Below, piece after piece: positions 45,001-53,537 of a stretch of DNA of 64,000 bases (position 1 is the first letter of the stretch; each line of letters begins with the position of its first letter). The stretch comes from a bacterium. GTDB taxonomy: Bacteria; Armatimonadota; Zipacnadia; Zipacnadales; UBA11051. The notes beneath the pieces were generated by a model. It did no database searches and was not told the origin of the DNA. It saw only the letters and a program-made list of their open reading frames with translations. A program made the position numbers and the translations under genes. The stretch is taken from positions 1-64,000 of the forward strand of contig JAJFUB010000151.1 of NCBI GenBank assembly GCA_021372615.1, in the 5' to 3' direction.

Positions 45001-45747
45001 CAGCACATCGGCCTGGCAGGCGAGGGGCTGCCCACCGGCCGTCACGCGCACGTCATCGCGCGAGAACAGCACGCCTTTGGGGAACGGGATGCCGGCTGAC
45101 AGCGCGCCCAGGCCCATGTTCTCCGGCGCGTTGATGGTCAGCGGTACCTTCCCGCTCCGGCTCTTGCCCGGCCCCCGGTACTCCTGCAGCTTCAGCAGGT
45201 CCAGCGCCGGCGGCTCGATGCGCTGCTCCTCGGCCATCGGGTTGGCCGGGCCGGTCTCCGCCAACAGCGCCAGGTCGTCCACGAAGATCGCTCCCCCGGC
45301 CTGCTCGGCGCGCAGGCCGATCTCGCACGGGCCGGAGATGACCTCCTTGACCTCCAGCCGCACCTCCTGCCACTGCGTCCCCGCCTTAAAGGGCTGCGTC
45401 ACGTCCTTGCGGACCCAGCGGTCATAGCTCGCGACCCGCAACACGACCGGCGTGTCGGCCTTCGCGGCGCGCACCTTCGCGACCGCAACCAGCTTCCCGC
45501 CACGGCTCTCGGCCCCCAACACGAACTCCTGGGCGCTCTCGGTGGTGACGCACACCTGGCCGCCTGCCGGCTGGTCAGTGCACACGCGCCACTGGTCGCA
45601 GCCCACCGGCTCGCCCATCCGGTTCCACACCGGCAGTGCCGCCGTGCCGCCGGCGAGGTACTCGCAGTCGCCGTACGGGATCAGGTTGACCTGCGCGGCG
45701 GCCACGATCGGGGCCGCCAGGGCCACCAGCAGTTGCGCGATGCGCAT
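42046..45747 (-). CDS. Secreted exo-rhamnogalacturonan-lyase-like protein (PcRGLX/YetA family)
   Basis: A 1233-residue exported protein. It has a signal peptide (1-18) and a sandwich domain (about 20-165). The PcRGLX/YetA-type RIFT-barrel signature follows (about 210-290: GIPFPKGVLFSRDDVRV and ARWHGDSSIMALLV). Central domains (about 300-540) and a helical toroid (about 545-900) with HGLGFCHTHCSNHTESEEG hold probable active-site histidines. Two C-terminal sandwich domains end the protein, the last discoidin-like. The closest known enzymes are exo-acting lyases on rhamnogalacturonan or arabinogalactan side chains (PL26 and relatives). GGAGG lies 9 bases before the ATG. Good family match, substrate inferred. 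Confidence 0.8.
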   Translation of the reverse strand: MRIAQLLVALAAPIVAAAQVNLIPYGDCEYLAGGTAALPVWNRMGEPVGCDQWRVCTDQPAGGQVCVTTESAQEFVLGAESRGGKLVAVAKVRAAKADTPVVLRVASYDRWVRKDVTQPFKAGTQWQEVRLEVKEVISGPCEIGLRAEQAGGAIFVDDLALLAETGPANPMAEEQRIEPPALDLLKLQEYRGPGKSRSGKVPLTINAPENMGLGALSAGIPFPKGVLFSRDDVRVTAGGQPLACQADVLARWHGDSSIMALLVNLPGPFPEGDKPLALEYGPGVRSARVPSPATPPTLARTADGYAVNAARPEGFRLSTSAPGPVEVRAGGVVRGSLRPVLIGLDGKPLPQVGPSTVAIERTGPVYATFVIRSQFGAANQPQFASDLRVQVFGEGLMLCQQSLANISREPWLTIRAAGVRLDRPLQSRAPVNRVAWRREGKLGASDTGGGTETVLEKPEEAGCLADGQLSVSVRDFLENYPCGLQNGPEGLTVWTYSPLAPPVVWTQGVGKTMEFALATGLDVPLPTYSTRRMPLLQATADWYCDSGVFGFLLPPDEKTFPIFEKRLGSLSTLGNFAWVQKDARGLYGCFNHGDIPGDGGWGNLETMGDHELLLHTFRTLSREHFDGARLAAEHYRDVDIHHGLGFCHTHCSNHTESEEGWSHAWIQGLADIYFLTGDGRCLDVLNEVGTRLLSKEYGFTTGRDWTRPIENLVDIYNATGDKRYLDCVMGHIKVLRERQEPDKSICGAEKGSWYEDRYTCGSAFTWYGCLAMARLHQNVGDDFLKDTFLRELDLSLDVKTKGRRCLAFYPDEDVSEMKRAEEIGIFALGRGSVVFQPIGYAYRLTHDRKYLDVGMKVLAFCLMNQRGGSDASATSFMTPFLREVREAGMGAKEEAAAFAAARDFAWEQHPKTLVNGDLELGNFRNWDIKKVPGQTFFYDKLVNVGWYLDDQVKHGGKLSLRAHSDNFSRFMSASCRMALPAGRRFRASIWVKPAPGMNPAASITTYEYDVDAKQGIALAATGKTENGWEERAAEFMTLNRAVAVIGVSQRNGTGDVWFDDATVQEVGPLYRLLTDNGLGRVQDPRREALMVKAGGTYEGNPKIDGGDAKDTGPIPFSRGSLTDGERGLKYQNVERATYSYWQQAAADLTVTFPQAHNVRQVSLFVHMGESHGTEKVQLLDGKTQQVLGEVKPMNAAWYHFDGLTVNTDRLVLRFTRKVGCSYITVSEVEVWGE

Positions 45748-45810
45748 CGTTCGTTTCCTCCAGCGTCCGTCGGGCGCGGACCTGCCTGCCCCGGACCTTC
45801 GTGAATGCTT

Positions 45811-45830
45811 GCGTCAAGCTACACTGACGC
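45811..45830. promoter_or_regulatory. Inverted repeat between divergent genes, possible operator
   Basis: GCGTCA (45811-45816) and TGACGC (45825-45830) are perfect arms around 8 bases. A loose -10 box TACACT (45820-45825) lies inside. It is placed in the 252-base gap between the lyase-like gene (minus) and the glutamate dehydrogenase (plus). The regulator is unknown and could act in either direction. The rest of the gap shows nothing else. Confidence 0.3.
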
Positions 45831-45999
45831 GCGTAGGGTTCCGATACCGGGGTGGGTTCTCCTGCCCGCAGGGCCCCCGTGAGGAAGGCGGATGCGGCGA
45901 CCGCGGCGAACCTCAATGCGACATGGTCGGCCACCCGGCCGCCGCGCTGTACGGCCGACCCCAGACGAGACGAGCCGAGACGTACTGGAGGCGTTTTGC

Positions 46000-48900
46000 A
46001 TGAAGTTCGAGCGAGGAACCTGTCGCACGGGATCGGTCATCGAGCGTGCCGAGGGAATGGGCCTGGATCCCCGGATGCTCTACGAGACGGTCATCGAGTT
46101 GGCGAGCGAGGGCCTGCTGACCGCCCGCTGTGTCAACGCTGCCGCCGGTGTGCTGCTCACGCAACTGGGCCTGGCCGAGTACTTCTTCCGCAACATCTCC
46201 CGCGACGGCCTCAAGCGCGTGCTGCGCGCCGTCGCCACGAACATTCAGGTGCGCGACGACGACGAAGTGGTGCTGCGCGGGGAAGTGTCCGAGGCCCGCT
46301 TCGACATTGACGGTGGCGTGCAGGCGCGCATCGCCACCCCCGAGAACCGCGACCGCATGGAGGCGGTGCTCGACTCGGTCATGAACGGCAACCGGGTGGA
46401 GTACTACTTCAGCCCCGAGAGCCTCTACTACACCTACATCATTCACCCGCAGACACCGCCCCCCCCGCGCCACGGGGCCCGGCCCGAGGAGCTGTTCGCC
46501 TTCGCCGCCGACCCCACGAGCCCGGCCAGCACCCGCAAGCGGTATCTGGACTTCTACCGACGCTGGGTGAAGCAGACCGTGCCTCTGGTCGAGGTCTCGC
46601 CCTCGGACAGCACCCACGAGACCCGCATCATGTTCGCGGACGACTTCAGCCACTCGATCCTGCCGGTCCTCCGCCGCATGTTCGCCGACCTGGGCCTGGT
46701 CCTGCGCCGGGCGTATTGGGAGACCTTCCGGGGCAGCACCGGCCGCCTCGAGTCCATCTGCTCGATGTACGTGGCGGACAACTGCCCGCCGGCTGCGGTG
46801 GACCGGGCGGTCGCCAACATCCACGCGCTGCTATCCACCCACTCGGGCGAGCTGGACCCCATGTACGTGACCGGCCAGCTCAACTTCGAGGAGTACATCT
46901 TCGCCACGGTCGCCTGGGCCTTCGTTCACAGCTTCATTCACAAGGACCTGCAGATTGACCTGGACATCATGCACGGCCTGGCGCGCAAGGAGCTGCGCGA
47001 CGCCTTCGCCCGCCGCGTCTTCGATTCCAGCCGCTCGGAGTACACGCGCCGCTGGATCCTCGATACCGTCAGCTCCAGCCCCGACCTGGTCAAGTGGCTC
47101 TACCGGCTGTTCGACCAGAAGTTCAACCCCGCCCGCAAAACCCACCCCAGCGCCGCTAGGCTCGAGCGCGAGACCGCGGAGTTCAGGCGCCAGGCCGCCA
47201 TCGCCTTCGTGGACAACCGCACCGGCTACGACATCTTCAGCTTCATGACCCGGATCGTCACCCATGTCCAGAAGACGAACTTCTACAAGGTGCAGAAGCG
47301 CTCCCATGCCCTCCGGCTCGACGCCAGCCTGCTCGACCCGCTCGTCTTCCACGGTCCGCTTTACGGCATCTTCTTCGTGCTGGGGTTCTACGCCACGGCC
47401 ACTCACATGCGCGCCGAGGACGTCGCCCGCGGTGGCGTGCGTCTCATCCGCGTGACCGCCGGCAACTACGATGACGAGCTGGACCGGATGCCGCTGCTCA
47501 ACTACGCCCTGGGGCCCGTCGCCCAGCGCCTCAAGCACAAGGACATCGCCGAGAGCGGCGCCAAGGGCGTCGTGGTTCCCCACCAGGAGTTTGCCCGCGA
47601 GGGTCTGCGGGCCGTGCTCGACCTCTCCGAGGGTGTCATGGACCTGACGCAGCCCTGCCCCGAGGTCGTGGACTACCTGGGCCGCCCCGAGCGGCTCTAC
47701 TTCGGCCCCGACGAGGGCACCGCCGGCTTCATGGACGCCGTCGCCTACCGTGCCCGCGAGCGCGGCGACAAGTACTGGCGCACCGCCACCACCGGCAAGA
47801 GCTTCGGCATCCCGCACGACGCCTACGGGCTCACCGCTGACCGCCGCGTCTTCGGGCTGATCCCGCGCGGGGACGAGGGCACCGAGCTGCAGATCGAGGG
47901 CGTGCCGGTGCTGGTCACAACCGACGCCGCCCGCATCTACCGCAAGATCGGGCCCCACATTGACACCAGCGGCATGACCACCATGGGCGTGATGGCCACG
48001 CTGCGCACGGTCCTGGCCCATGCCGGCATGCCGGAGGCCGAGACGAACCTGATGATGACCGGCGGCCCCGATGGCGACTTGGGCGCCAACCAGATCCAGT
48101 CCTTCAAGGGCCGCATCTGCCTGGTCGTGGACGGTGGCTCGGTGCTGTTCGACCCCGACGGGCTGGACCGCGAGGCGCTCATGACCATCGCCCTCGCCCG
48201 CCACACCGAGCCCCGGCTTGACAGCATGGCCTACCCGGTCGAGAAGCTGGGGCCGCGGGGCTTCAAGGTCCCCCGCCAGCCCGGGTCCGTGCGCCTTCCG
48301 GATGGCGTCGTGGTGCCCGACGGCGCCTTCTTCCACCGCAACTTCCTGTTCAACCCGGATGTCCGCCCGTACATCGCCGCGGCCAACATCACCACCTTCG
48401 TGCCGTGCGGGGGCTTCAAGGACACCATCAACGGCGAGAACGTCGCCCAGTTCATGGACCTGTTCCGCGAGCTGCGCGTCATCGTCGAGGGCGCCAACGT
48501 CTTCTTCGATGACACCTCCCGCGAACACATCGCCCGCCAGACGTGCATCCTGCACATCAAGGACTCCACGGCCAACAAGGGCGGCGTGACCAGCAGCGCC
48601 ATCGCCGAGGTGCTCAGCGCCATCCTGCTGGGCGACAGCTACGAGCGCTTCCTGGTGCAGGACGCGCACACCCGCTCGGGCCTGATTCGCTCGGTGCTCG
48701 ACCTCATCGCCGCCAACGCGGCCGCCGAGACCCGCGTGCTGCTCGCCCTGCACGAGCGCACCGGCGCGCCCCTCTACGAGCTGTCCGTGCGCACCAGCGA
48801 GGCGCTGCTGGAGTTGCAGCAGCACCTCTACACGCGCCTGGATGACATCATGGCGGACCGCGACCTGGTCCGCAGCGTGATCGCCGCCTATGTGCCCGAG

Positions 48901-49095
48901 GTGTTGATGGAGCACCTGGGCATGGCGCGCGTGTGGCAGGTCCTCAACCGGCCCGAGCTGCACGCCTACCGCGACGCGATCATCACCAAGAAGATCGCCG
49001 CCATGGCCCTGTATGGGCACGCGGCGGACTGGGATACCTTCCGCGAGCGTCTCGACACCGACTTCGTCGGCGAACTCCGGCGCATCGTCGGGTAA
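46000..49095 (+). CDS. Large NAD-specific glutamate dehydrogenase
   Basis: A 1031-residue enzyme of the large NAD-dependent glutamate dehydrogenase class (about 115-kDa type), which deaminates glutamate to 2-oxoglutarate and ammonia. The N-terminal 500 residues are regulatory or oligomerisation domains. The catalytic part (about 470-880) has EDVARGGVRLI, KDIAESGAKGVVVPHQE, TTGKSFGIPHDAYG and GGPDGDLGANQI. EGANVFFDDTSREHI and DSTANKGGVTSSA follow, as in this class. The C-terminal 150 residues are helical. The start at 46000 (MKFERGTC) follows TGGAGGCGTTTTGC; in-frame codons upstream would add an Arg-rich stretch with no ribosome site. The only central-metabolism gene of this part of the window. 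Confidence 0.9.
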   Translation: MKFERGTCRTGSVIERAEGMGLDPRMLYETVIELASEGLLTARCVNAAAGVLLTQLGLAEYFFRNISRDGLKRVLRAVATNIQVRDDDEVVLRGEVSEARFDIDGGVQARIATPENRDRMEAVLDSVMNGNRVEYYFSPESLYYTYIIHPQTPPPPRHGARPEELFAFAADPTSPASTRKRYLDFYRRWVKQTVPLVEVSPSDSTHETRIMFADDFSHSILPVLRRMFADLGLVLRRAYWETFRGSTGRLESICSMYVADNCPPAAVDRAVANIHALLSTHSGELDPMYVTGQLNFEEYIFATVAWAFVHSFIHKDLQIDLDIMHGLARKELRDAFARRVFDSSRSEYTRRWILDTVSSSPDLVKWLYRLFDQKFNPARKTHPSAARLERETAEFRRQAAIAFVDNRTGYDIFSFMTRIVTHVQKTNFYKVQKRSHALRLDASLLDPLVFHGPLYGIFFVLGFYATATHMRAEDVARGGVRLIRVTAGNYDDELDRMPLLNYALGPVAQRLKHKDIAESGAKGVVVPHQEFAREGLRAVLDLSEGVMDLTQPCPEVVDYLGRPERLYFGPDEGTAGFMDAVAYRARERGDKYWRTATTGKSFGIPHDAYGLTADRRVFGLIPRGDEGTELQIEGVPVLVTTDAARIYRKIGPHIDTSGMTTMGVMATLRTVLAHAGMPEAETNLMMTGGPDGDLGANQIQSFKGRICLVVDGGSVLFDPDGLDREALMTIALARHTEPRLDSMAYPVEKLGPRGFKVPRQPGSVRLPDGVVVPDGAFFHRNFLFNPDVRPYIAAANITTFVPCGGFKDTINGENVAQFMDLFRELRVIVEGANVFFDDTSREHIARQTCILHIKDSTANKGGVTSSAIAEVLSAILLGDSYERFLVQDAHTRSGLIRSVLDLIAANAAAETRVLLALHERTGAPLYELSVRTSEALLELQQHLYTRLDDIMADRDLVRSVIAAYVPEVLMEHLGMARVWQVLNRPELHAYRDAIITKKIAAMALYGHAADWDTFRERLDTDFVGELRRIVG

Positions 49096-49115
49096 CCCTT
49101 CGCACACCGAGGCCC

Positions 49116-50189
49116 ATGATGACCTCACGAGAGCGCGTGCGGGCAGCCTTTGCCCGGTCTGAGCCGGACCGGGTGCCGGTCAACTACCTGGGCAATCCGG
49201 GCATCACCGCCCGGCTGCAGGAGCACTTCGGCCTGGCCGCGGGAGACCACCAGGGGCTCCTGCAGGCCCTGCGGGTGGACTTCCGCTCCCTGTCCGCGCC
49301 GTACGTCGGGCCGCCGCTGCACGAGCAGCTCCCCGGCCGCAGCGTGGACAACTGGGGCATCCACCGCCGCTACATCGAGCACCCCAGCGGCGGCTACTGG
49401 GACTACTGCGACTTCCCGCTGCGCGAGGCCACCGTCGAGCAGGTCGCCGACTGGCCGCTACCCTCCCCCGACGACTTCGATCTCTCCGGCCTCGCCGACC
49501 AGTGCCGCCGTCACGACCCGTATGCCCTCAACGGCTCGGCGGGCTATGGCGACATCATCAACGGCAACGGGATGCTGCGGGGCATGGAGCAGACGCTGGT
49601 GGACCTGGTGACCGACGACCCGGCAGGGCTGCTGCTCGCCGACCGTCGCCTGGCCATCCAGCTCGAGGTGACCGCCCGCATGCTGGAGGCCGCGCGGGGC
49701 CGGGCGGACTTCATCTGGCTCGGCGAGGACCTCGGCACCCAGATCGCCCCCATCATCAGCCCCGCCGTCTTCCGCAAGCATATCCGGCCGCGCTACCAGC
49801 CCTTCTGCGATCTGGCCCGGGCGCACGGCGCGTACGTGATGATGCACTGCTGCGGCTCCAGCAGTTGGGCCTTCGAGGACTTCATCGCCATGGGCATTCA
49901 CGTGGTGGACACGCTCCAGCCCGAGGCCACCAACATGGAGCCGGCGTACCTCAAGCGCACCTTCGGCGACCGCCTGGCCTTCCACGGCGCCATCTCAACG
50001 GCCGGGCCGCTCGCCTACGGCACGCGGGAGGATGTGGTCGCCTGCGTGCGCGAGACGCTCGACATCATGATGCCGGGTGGCGGCTACTGCCTGGCCCCGA
50101 CCCACCAGATCCAGGACAACACGCCGACCGAGAACGTGCTGGCGATGTACGAGACCGCCTGGACCCATGGCGTCTACAGCCGCGCCTGA
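49116..50189 (+). CDS. Uroporphyrinogen decarboxylase-family protein
   Basis: A 357-residue member of the URO-D superfamily. This group includes true heme enzymes as well as corrinoid methyltransferases such as MtaA/MtbA-like proteins. The start MTSRERVRAAFARSEPDRVPV is the typical family start. A TIM barrel follows, with a GEDLGTQIAPIISPAVF stretch. MMHCCGSSSWAFEDFIAMGI and the late GGYCLAPTHQIQDNTPTENV block are typical of methyltransferase-like members that bind zinc through His and Cys residues. The absence of heme genes nearby also favours a methyltransferase or unknown role. It begins 20 bases after the glutamate dehydrogenase stop; GAGGCC is a weak ribosome site. Confidence 0.85.
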   Translation: MMTSRERVRAAFARSEPDRVPVNYLGNPGITARLQEHFGLAAGDHQGLLQALRVDFRSLSAPYVGPPLHEQLPGRSVDNWGIHRRYIEHPSGGYWDYCDFPLREATVEQVADWPLPSPDDFDLSGLADQCRRHDPYALNGSAGYGDIINGNGMLRGMEQTLVDLVTDDPAGLLLADRRLAIQLEVTARMLEAARGRADFIWLGEDLGTQIAPIISPAVFRKHIRPRYQPFCDLARAHGAYVMMHCCGSSSWAFEDFIAMGIHVVDTLQPEATNMEPAYLKRTFGDRLAFHGAISTAGPLAYGTREDVVACVRETLDIMMPGGGYCLAPTHQIQDNTPTENVLAMYETAWTHGVYSRA

Positions 50190-50221
50190 TGTCGTGTGCC
50201 GCAAGTCCCTTGCCATATTGC

Positions 50222-50271
50222 CGTAGCGCGGGCGGCTCGCCCGCGCGGGCAGGCGAGCCGCCTGCCCTACT
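50222..50271. repeat. Double palindromic repeat, family B relative
   Basis: Two nested hairpins: GCGGGC/GCCCGC and GGGCAGGC/GCCTGCCC with loop GAGCC, also pairing with each other across the element. It shares the CGTAG start and GGCAGGC core with 16978 and 39738. It lies in the gap before the amidohydrolase. Confidence 0.8.
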
Positions 50272-50339
50272 GGAGGCAGGTCCCCTCCACAGATCATCCC
50301 GGCCCGCACCGGGCCGCCCACAGACAGGGGAACGCGCAC

Positions 50340-51227
50340 ATGCTCATTGACGTCCACGGTCACATTGGTCGCGTCCTGCCAGACCGGCGGGAGTTCGTTG
50401 ATGTCACGAACTTGATCGCCAAGATGGATGCCTGGGGCCTTGACCGGACGTGCGTCCTGGCGCTCAGCGAGCACCCTGAGGGAGCCTACCTGGAGAGTGA
50501 CACCGAGGACGTCATCGGCGTCTGCGCCCAGTACCCCGACCGGCTCACGCCCTTCTGTCTGATTGACCCGCGCTACGGCAACCGCGCCGACATGGACTTC
50601 ACCCACCTGCTCGAGGAATACACCGCCCGTGGCTGCAGGGGCCTCGGCGAGCTCCTGCCCAAGCTCGACTTCGATGACCCCCGCTGCCTGAACCTGTACC
50701 GCCAGGCGGGCCGGTTCGGGCTGCCGGTGCTCTTCGACATGCAGGACCGCCCGGACGGCTACGGCCTGCGCGACGAGTTCGGGCTGCCCCGGCTGCAGCG
50801 CGCCCTGCAGCACTGCCCCGAGACAGTCTTCATCGGCCACGGCCCGACCTTCTGGGCCGAGATCTCCGGCGAAGTCCCCGCCGACAACCGGTCCGGCTAC
50901 CCCAAGGGCCCCGTCGCGCCCGGTGGAGCCGTGCCGCGGCTGATGCGGCAGTACGCCAACCTGTGGGCGGACATCTCGGCCGGCAGCGGCCACAATGCCC
51001 TCACCCGTGACCCGGGCGTCGGCCTGGAGTTTCTCGACGAGTTCCAGGACCAGCTCATGTTCGGCACGGACTCCTGCGCGCGCCGCGACGTCAATGGCAT
51101 CTACCCCAACGTGCAGTTCGTCCGCGACCTGCGCGAGGGCCGGAAGCTGTCCGCGAGCGCCCTTCAGAAGATCGAGTGGCGCAACGCTGTCCGCCTGCTG
51201 GGCCTGCCGGTGACCGGCGAGGCCTGA
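50340..51227 (+). CDS. Amidohydrolase family 2 protein
   Basis: A 295-residue TIM-barrel metal hydrolase of the amidohydrolase-2 (ACMSD-like) family. The metal-binding HxH is His6 and His8 in MLIDVHGHIG. Later metal and active-site residues are expected in VFIGHGP and in MFGTDSC, whose Asp is the catalytic base of the family. Members decarboxylate or hydrolyse aromatic or sugar acids; the substrate here is unknown. The ATG at 50340 follows CAGGGGAACGCGCAC and starts at the expected first strand; longer frames into the repeat are rejected. The next gene starts 29 bases after its stop, so the pair is likely an operon. Confidence 0.85.
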   Translation: MLIDVHGHIGRVLPDRREFVDVTNLIAKMDAWGLDRTCVLALSEHPEGAYLESDTEDVIGVCAQYPDRLTPFCLIDPRYGNRADMDFTHLLEEYTARGCRGLGELLPKLDFDDPRCLNLYRQAGRFGLPVLFDMQDRPDGYGLRDEFGLPRLQRALQHCPETVFIGHGPTFWAEISGEVPADNRSGYPKGPVAPGGAVPRLMRQYANLWADISAGSGHNALTRDPGVGLEFLDEFQDQLMFGTDSCARRDVNGIYPNVQFVRDLREGRKLSASALQKIEWRNAVRLLGLPVTGEA

Positions 51228-51256
51228 GGCCCGCCAGGGCCACTGCCCGGGAGACG

Positions 51257-52228
51257 ATGCGCGTGATCTACCACAACCGCCTGCAGAAGCTCACGGACCC
51301 TCCGCCCCTGCTGGCGGACTTCCCCGAGTTCGTGGAACCCCTGCGCTGCGACGACCGCTACCTCGCCCCGCCGGTGGTGAACGAGCCCCACGCCGACCTG
51401 ACCGTCCGCGCCTGGCGCTACTGGTACAACGTCCGCGGGATCGTGGAGATGGAGAACCGGCTGGAGGCCAAAGCCACCGCGGTCCTCATGGTCCACCCGT
51501 GGGGGATTGACGATGGCCATGGCCTGCCCACGCCGGAGCCCGCGGGCTGCGCGTTCTTTTGCACCCGCAGAAAGAACCTGCTCGTCCGGCCGCATATCGA
51601 GCAGGTCATCAACCCCTTCCTCGGGCGGCTGCGGGACCGCGTGGCGCTGGTCGGCTACTCGATGCCGCGGACGGAGGACGACCTCCGCAAGCTGCTCTAC
51701 GCCTCCATCAACACGCCACCAGAGGCACTCGACCCCGAGGCGGGGGAGAGGCAACTGGCGGAGCTGCTCGCGGCGCAACCGTTCACCGGCCAGCCCCTGG
51801 CGACCGAGATCGAGTTGGACCCCGCCCACCCGGCGCGCAGCTACATGCTGCAGACGCCCTCCACCGACGCCCATCGCGGCTGCAACGGTGAGGGCTTCTG
51901 GGAGCTGCCCATGCCGGTGCACGCCGCCCTGGACCGCCGCCCCACAGACCTGGTGTTCTACGACGCCGAGGGCTATGAGCAGGTGCGGGATCACCTGCAG
52001 AGCCGGGGCGTGCGACACGTGCTGCTGCTGGGCTACGCCACGGACATGTGCGTGAAGGCCACCACCTGCGGCTACGACAACCTGTGCCAGGACTTCAACG
52101 TCTTCCTCGTTGGCGACGCGACACTGGCCACCTTCCCCGCGAGCACCACGCCGCGCTTCGCGACGCAGGTGGCCCTGCACAACGCGGCGCTGTGGCAACT
52201 CGTGACGCAGGTGGGGTGGGTGAACTAG
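51257..52228 (+). CDS. Isochorismatase-like cysteine hydrolase
   Basis: A 323-residue member of the isochorismatase-like hydrolase superfamily. The nucleophile is Cys265 in LLLGYATDMCVKATTCG, followed by the usual NVFLVGDATLATFPA block. The N-terminal half is longer than in typical members (about 180-220 residues), with an Asp/His-rich MVHPWGIDDGHG. This may be the Asp of the catalytic triad. Members hydrolyse amides or vinyl ethers such as nicotinamide or isochorismate; no guess at the substrate is safe. GGGAGACG precedes the ATG. Likely co-transcribed with the amidohydrolase. Confidence 0.8.
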   Translation: MRVIYHNRLQKLTDPPPLLADFPEFVEPLRCDDRYLAPPVVNEPHADLTVRAWRYWYNVRGIVEMENRLEAKATAVLMVHPWGIDDGHGLPTPEPAGCAFFCTRRKNLLVRPHIEQVINPFLGRLRDRVALVGYSMPRTEDDLRKLLYASINTPPEALDPEAGERQLAELLAAQPFTGQPLATEIELDPAHPARSYMLQTPSTDAHRGCNGEGFWELPMPVHAALDRRPTDLVFYDAEGYEQVRDHLQSRGVRHVLLLGYATDMCVKATTCGYDNLCQDFNVFLVGDATLATFPASTTPRFATQVALHNAALWQLVTQVGWVN

Positions 52229-52230
52229 TA

Positions 52231-52288
52231 GGCGGCGGGTGTCGCGGTGAGGTCGCGACGCGACCTCCGTGCGACGGGCCCCGCCGCC
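52231..52288. repeat. Palindromic repeat family C, variant
   Basis: Outer arms GGCGGCGGG / CCCCGCCGCC with an inner perfect palindrome GAGGTCGCG-A-CGCGACCTC. It shares the GGCGGGTGTCGCG and GTGCGACGGGCCCCGCC ends with the element at 33226. Confidence 0.75.
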
Positions 52289-52326
52289 GGAGTTGCTTGA
52301 CGCGTGTGGCGGTGCGACCTGCCACC

Positions 52327-52361
52327 GCGCGCCGTTGGAGCGCGGCTCTCCAGAGCCGCAG
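52327..52361. repeat. Intergenic hairpin repeat (family E), copy 2
   Basis: Identical over 35 bp to the element at 18813-18847, with stem GCGGCTC/GAGCCGC. Confidence 0.85.
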
Positions 52362-52395
52362 TCGTCGCGGTGTGCCACCCACTGGAGGCAGACAG

Positions 52396-53394
52396 ATGCG
52401 GCGCCTACCCGTACTGCTCGGACTGATACTGACAGGAGTGACAGGAACCATGAGTGAAGCCAGACAGGGCCCGGACTGGGTGCTGGTCAACCCCCAGGCG
52501 GACTGGCGGGCGCGCGATTCACAGGGCGAGTTCGTCTTCGACAACCAACTGTGGATCCTCGGCGGCTGGGTCGCCTCGGATCAGCCCAACCTGCGCGATG
52601 TGTGGAAGTCGCCGGACGGCCGCCAGTGGACCCGCACCGTGGAGGAGGCGCCGTGGCGGTTCAGCGACCTCTCCGTGGCCCTGATCTACCGGGGCAAGAT
52701 GTGGTTCATGGGCGGGCGCAAGCTCCCCGGCAAGGAGAACAGCAACGAGGTCTGGTCCTCGCCCGACGGCGCGCAGTGGACGCTGGAGGCCGAGCATGCC
52801 GGCTGGTGCCCGCGCGTGGCTCCCTGTTTCGCCGTGTTCAAGGACCGCATGTGGGTCTATGGCGGCACCGAGAACTTCTACGAGGACACCGACCTCACGC
52901 TCAAGAACGATGTTTGGTCCTCCACCGATGGGAAGGACTGGACGCTCGAGACCGCCGGGGCCGCCTGGCCCAAGCGCACCAATGCCCAGACCGTCGTCTT
53001 CGACAACAAGCTGTGGATCATGGGCGGCGGCCGCTGGTGCCCCGAGACCGTGGTCCGCAATGATGTCTGGTGCTCCGAGGACGGCGTGAACTGGACCGAG
53101 GTGACCCCCGCCGCCCCCTGGCAGCCGCGCCAGTGGTTCTCCCTGGTCGTCTACCGGGGCTGCATGTGGGTCCTCGGCGGCTGGTCGCGGGACAACGGCA
53201 ACTTCGGGGACGTGTGGTACTCGAAGGACGGCCGGAACTGGACCGAGCTGAAGTCCAGCGCCATCTGGAAGAACCGCCACGAGCACTCCGTGGTGGTCTT
53301 CCAGGACAAGCTCTGGCTCTACGGCGGCTACGCGGACAAGCTGAACAGCGAAGTCTGGACCCTCGAGCTACCCGCCGACTGGACCGGCGACTAG
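52396..53394 (+). CDS. Secreted Kelch-type beta-propeller protein
   Basis: A 332-residue exported protein with a signal peptide (about 1-21). Six blades repeat the pattern hydrophobic-W-hydrophobic-x-GG, then DVW-x-S-x-DG-x-x-W (for example DVWSSTDGKDW, DVWYSKDGRNW), as in Kelch-type galactose-oxidase-like propellers. No enzyme motif is seen; the fold suggests sugar or protein binding. The ATG at 52396 follows GGAGGCAGACAG and begins the signal peptide. It could be a surface lectin-like protein serving the polysaccharide-degrading set. Confidence 0.8.
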   Translation: MRRLPVLLGLILTGVTGTMSEARQGPDWVLVNPQADWRARDSQGEFVFDNQLWILGGWVASDQPNLRDVWKSPDGRQWTRTVEEAPWRFSDLSVALIYRGKMWFMGGRKLPGKENSNEVWSSPDGAQWTLEAEHAGWCPRVAPCFAVFKDRMWVYGGTENFYEDTDLTLKNDVWSSTDGKDWTLETAGAAWPKRTNAQTVVFDNKLWIMGGGRWCPETVVRNDVWCSEDGVNWTEVTPAAPWQPRQWFSLVVYRGCMWVLGGWSRDNGNFGDVWYSKDGRNWTELKSSAIWKNRHEHSVVVFQDKLWLYGGYADKLNSEVWTLELPADWTGD

Positions 53395-53432
53395 CGCACA
53401 CTTGAGTGAGTCCGTGCATCAGCGGAAGCCAG

Positions 53433-53470
53433 GTCGTGGGTGCCGCGCCGTGTGCGGCGGGCCCCACGAC
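53433..53470. repeat. Palindromic repeat family C, variant
   Basis: Outer arms GTCGTGGG / CCCACGAC around GCCGTGTGCGGCGGGC, the core shared with 33226-33259. Confidence 0.75.
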
Positions 53471-53489
53471 CGGCGAGCGGCACAACCAG

Positions 53490-53533
53490 GGCGGGGTGTT
53501 CGCCGTCGCGCGCAGGCGGACGGGGACCCCGCC
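53490..53533. repeat. Palindromic repeat family D, copy 2
   Basis: GGCGGGGTGTTCGCCGTCG to GACCCCGCC, matching 41988-42038. It abuts the end of the giant minus-strand gene, as copy 1 does for its neighbour. Confidence 0.8.
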
Positions 53534-53537
53534 CTGC

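Noticed and set aside
42151-45099. Long open frame (982 codons) on the plus strand
   Set aside because: It is the shadow of the YetA-like gene, with no recognisable domain and no ribosome site.
46831-49128. Long open frame (765 codons) opposite the glutamate dehydrogenase gene
   Set aside because: It mirrors a clear enzyme on the other strand, and its sequence is low-complexity (rich in V, G, A, H, L, D). Such antisense frames are common in high-GC DNA.
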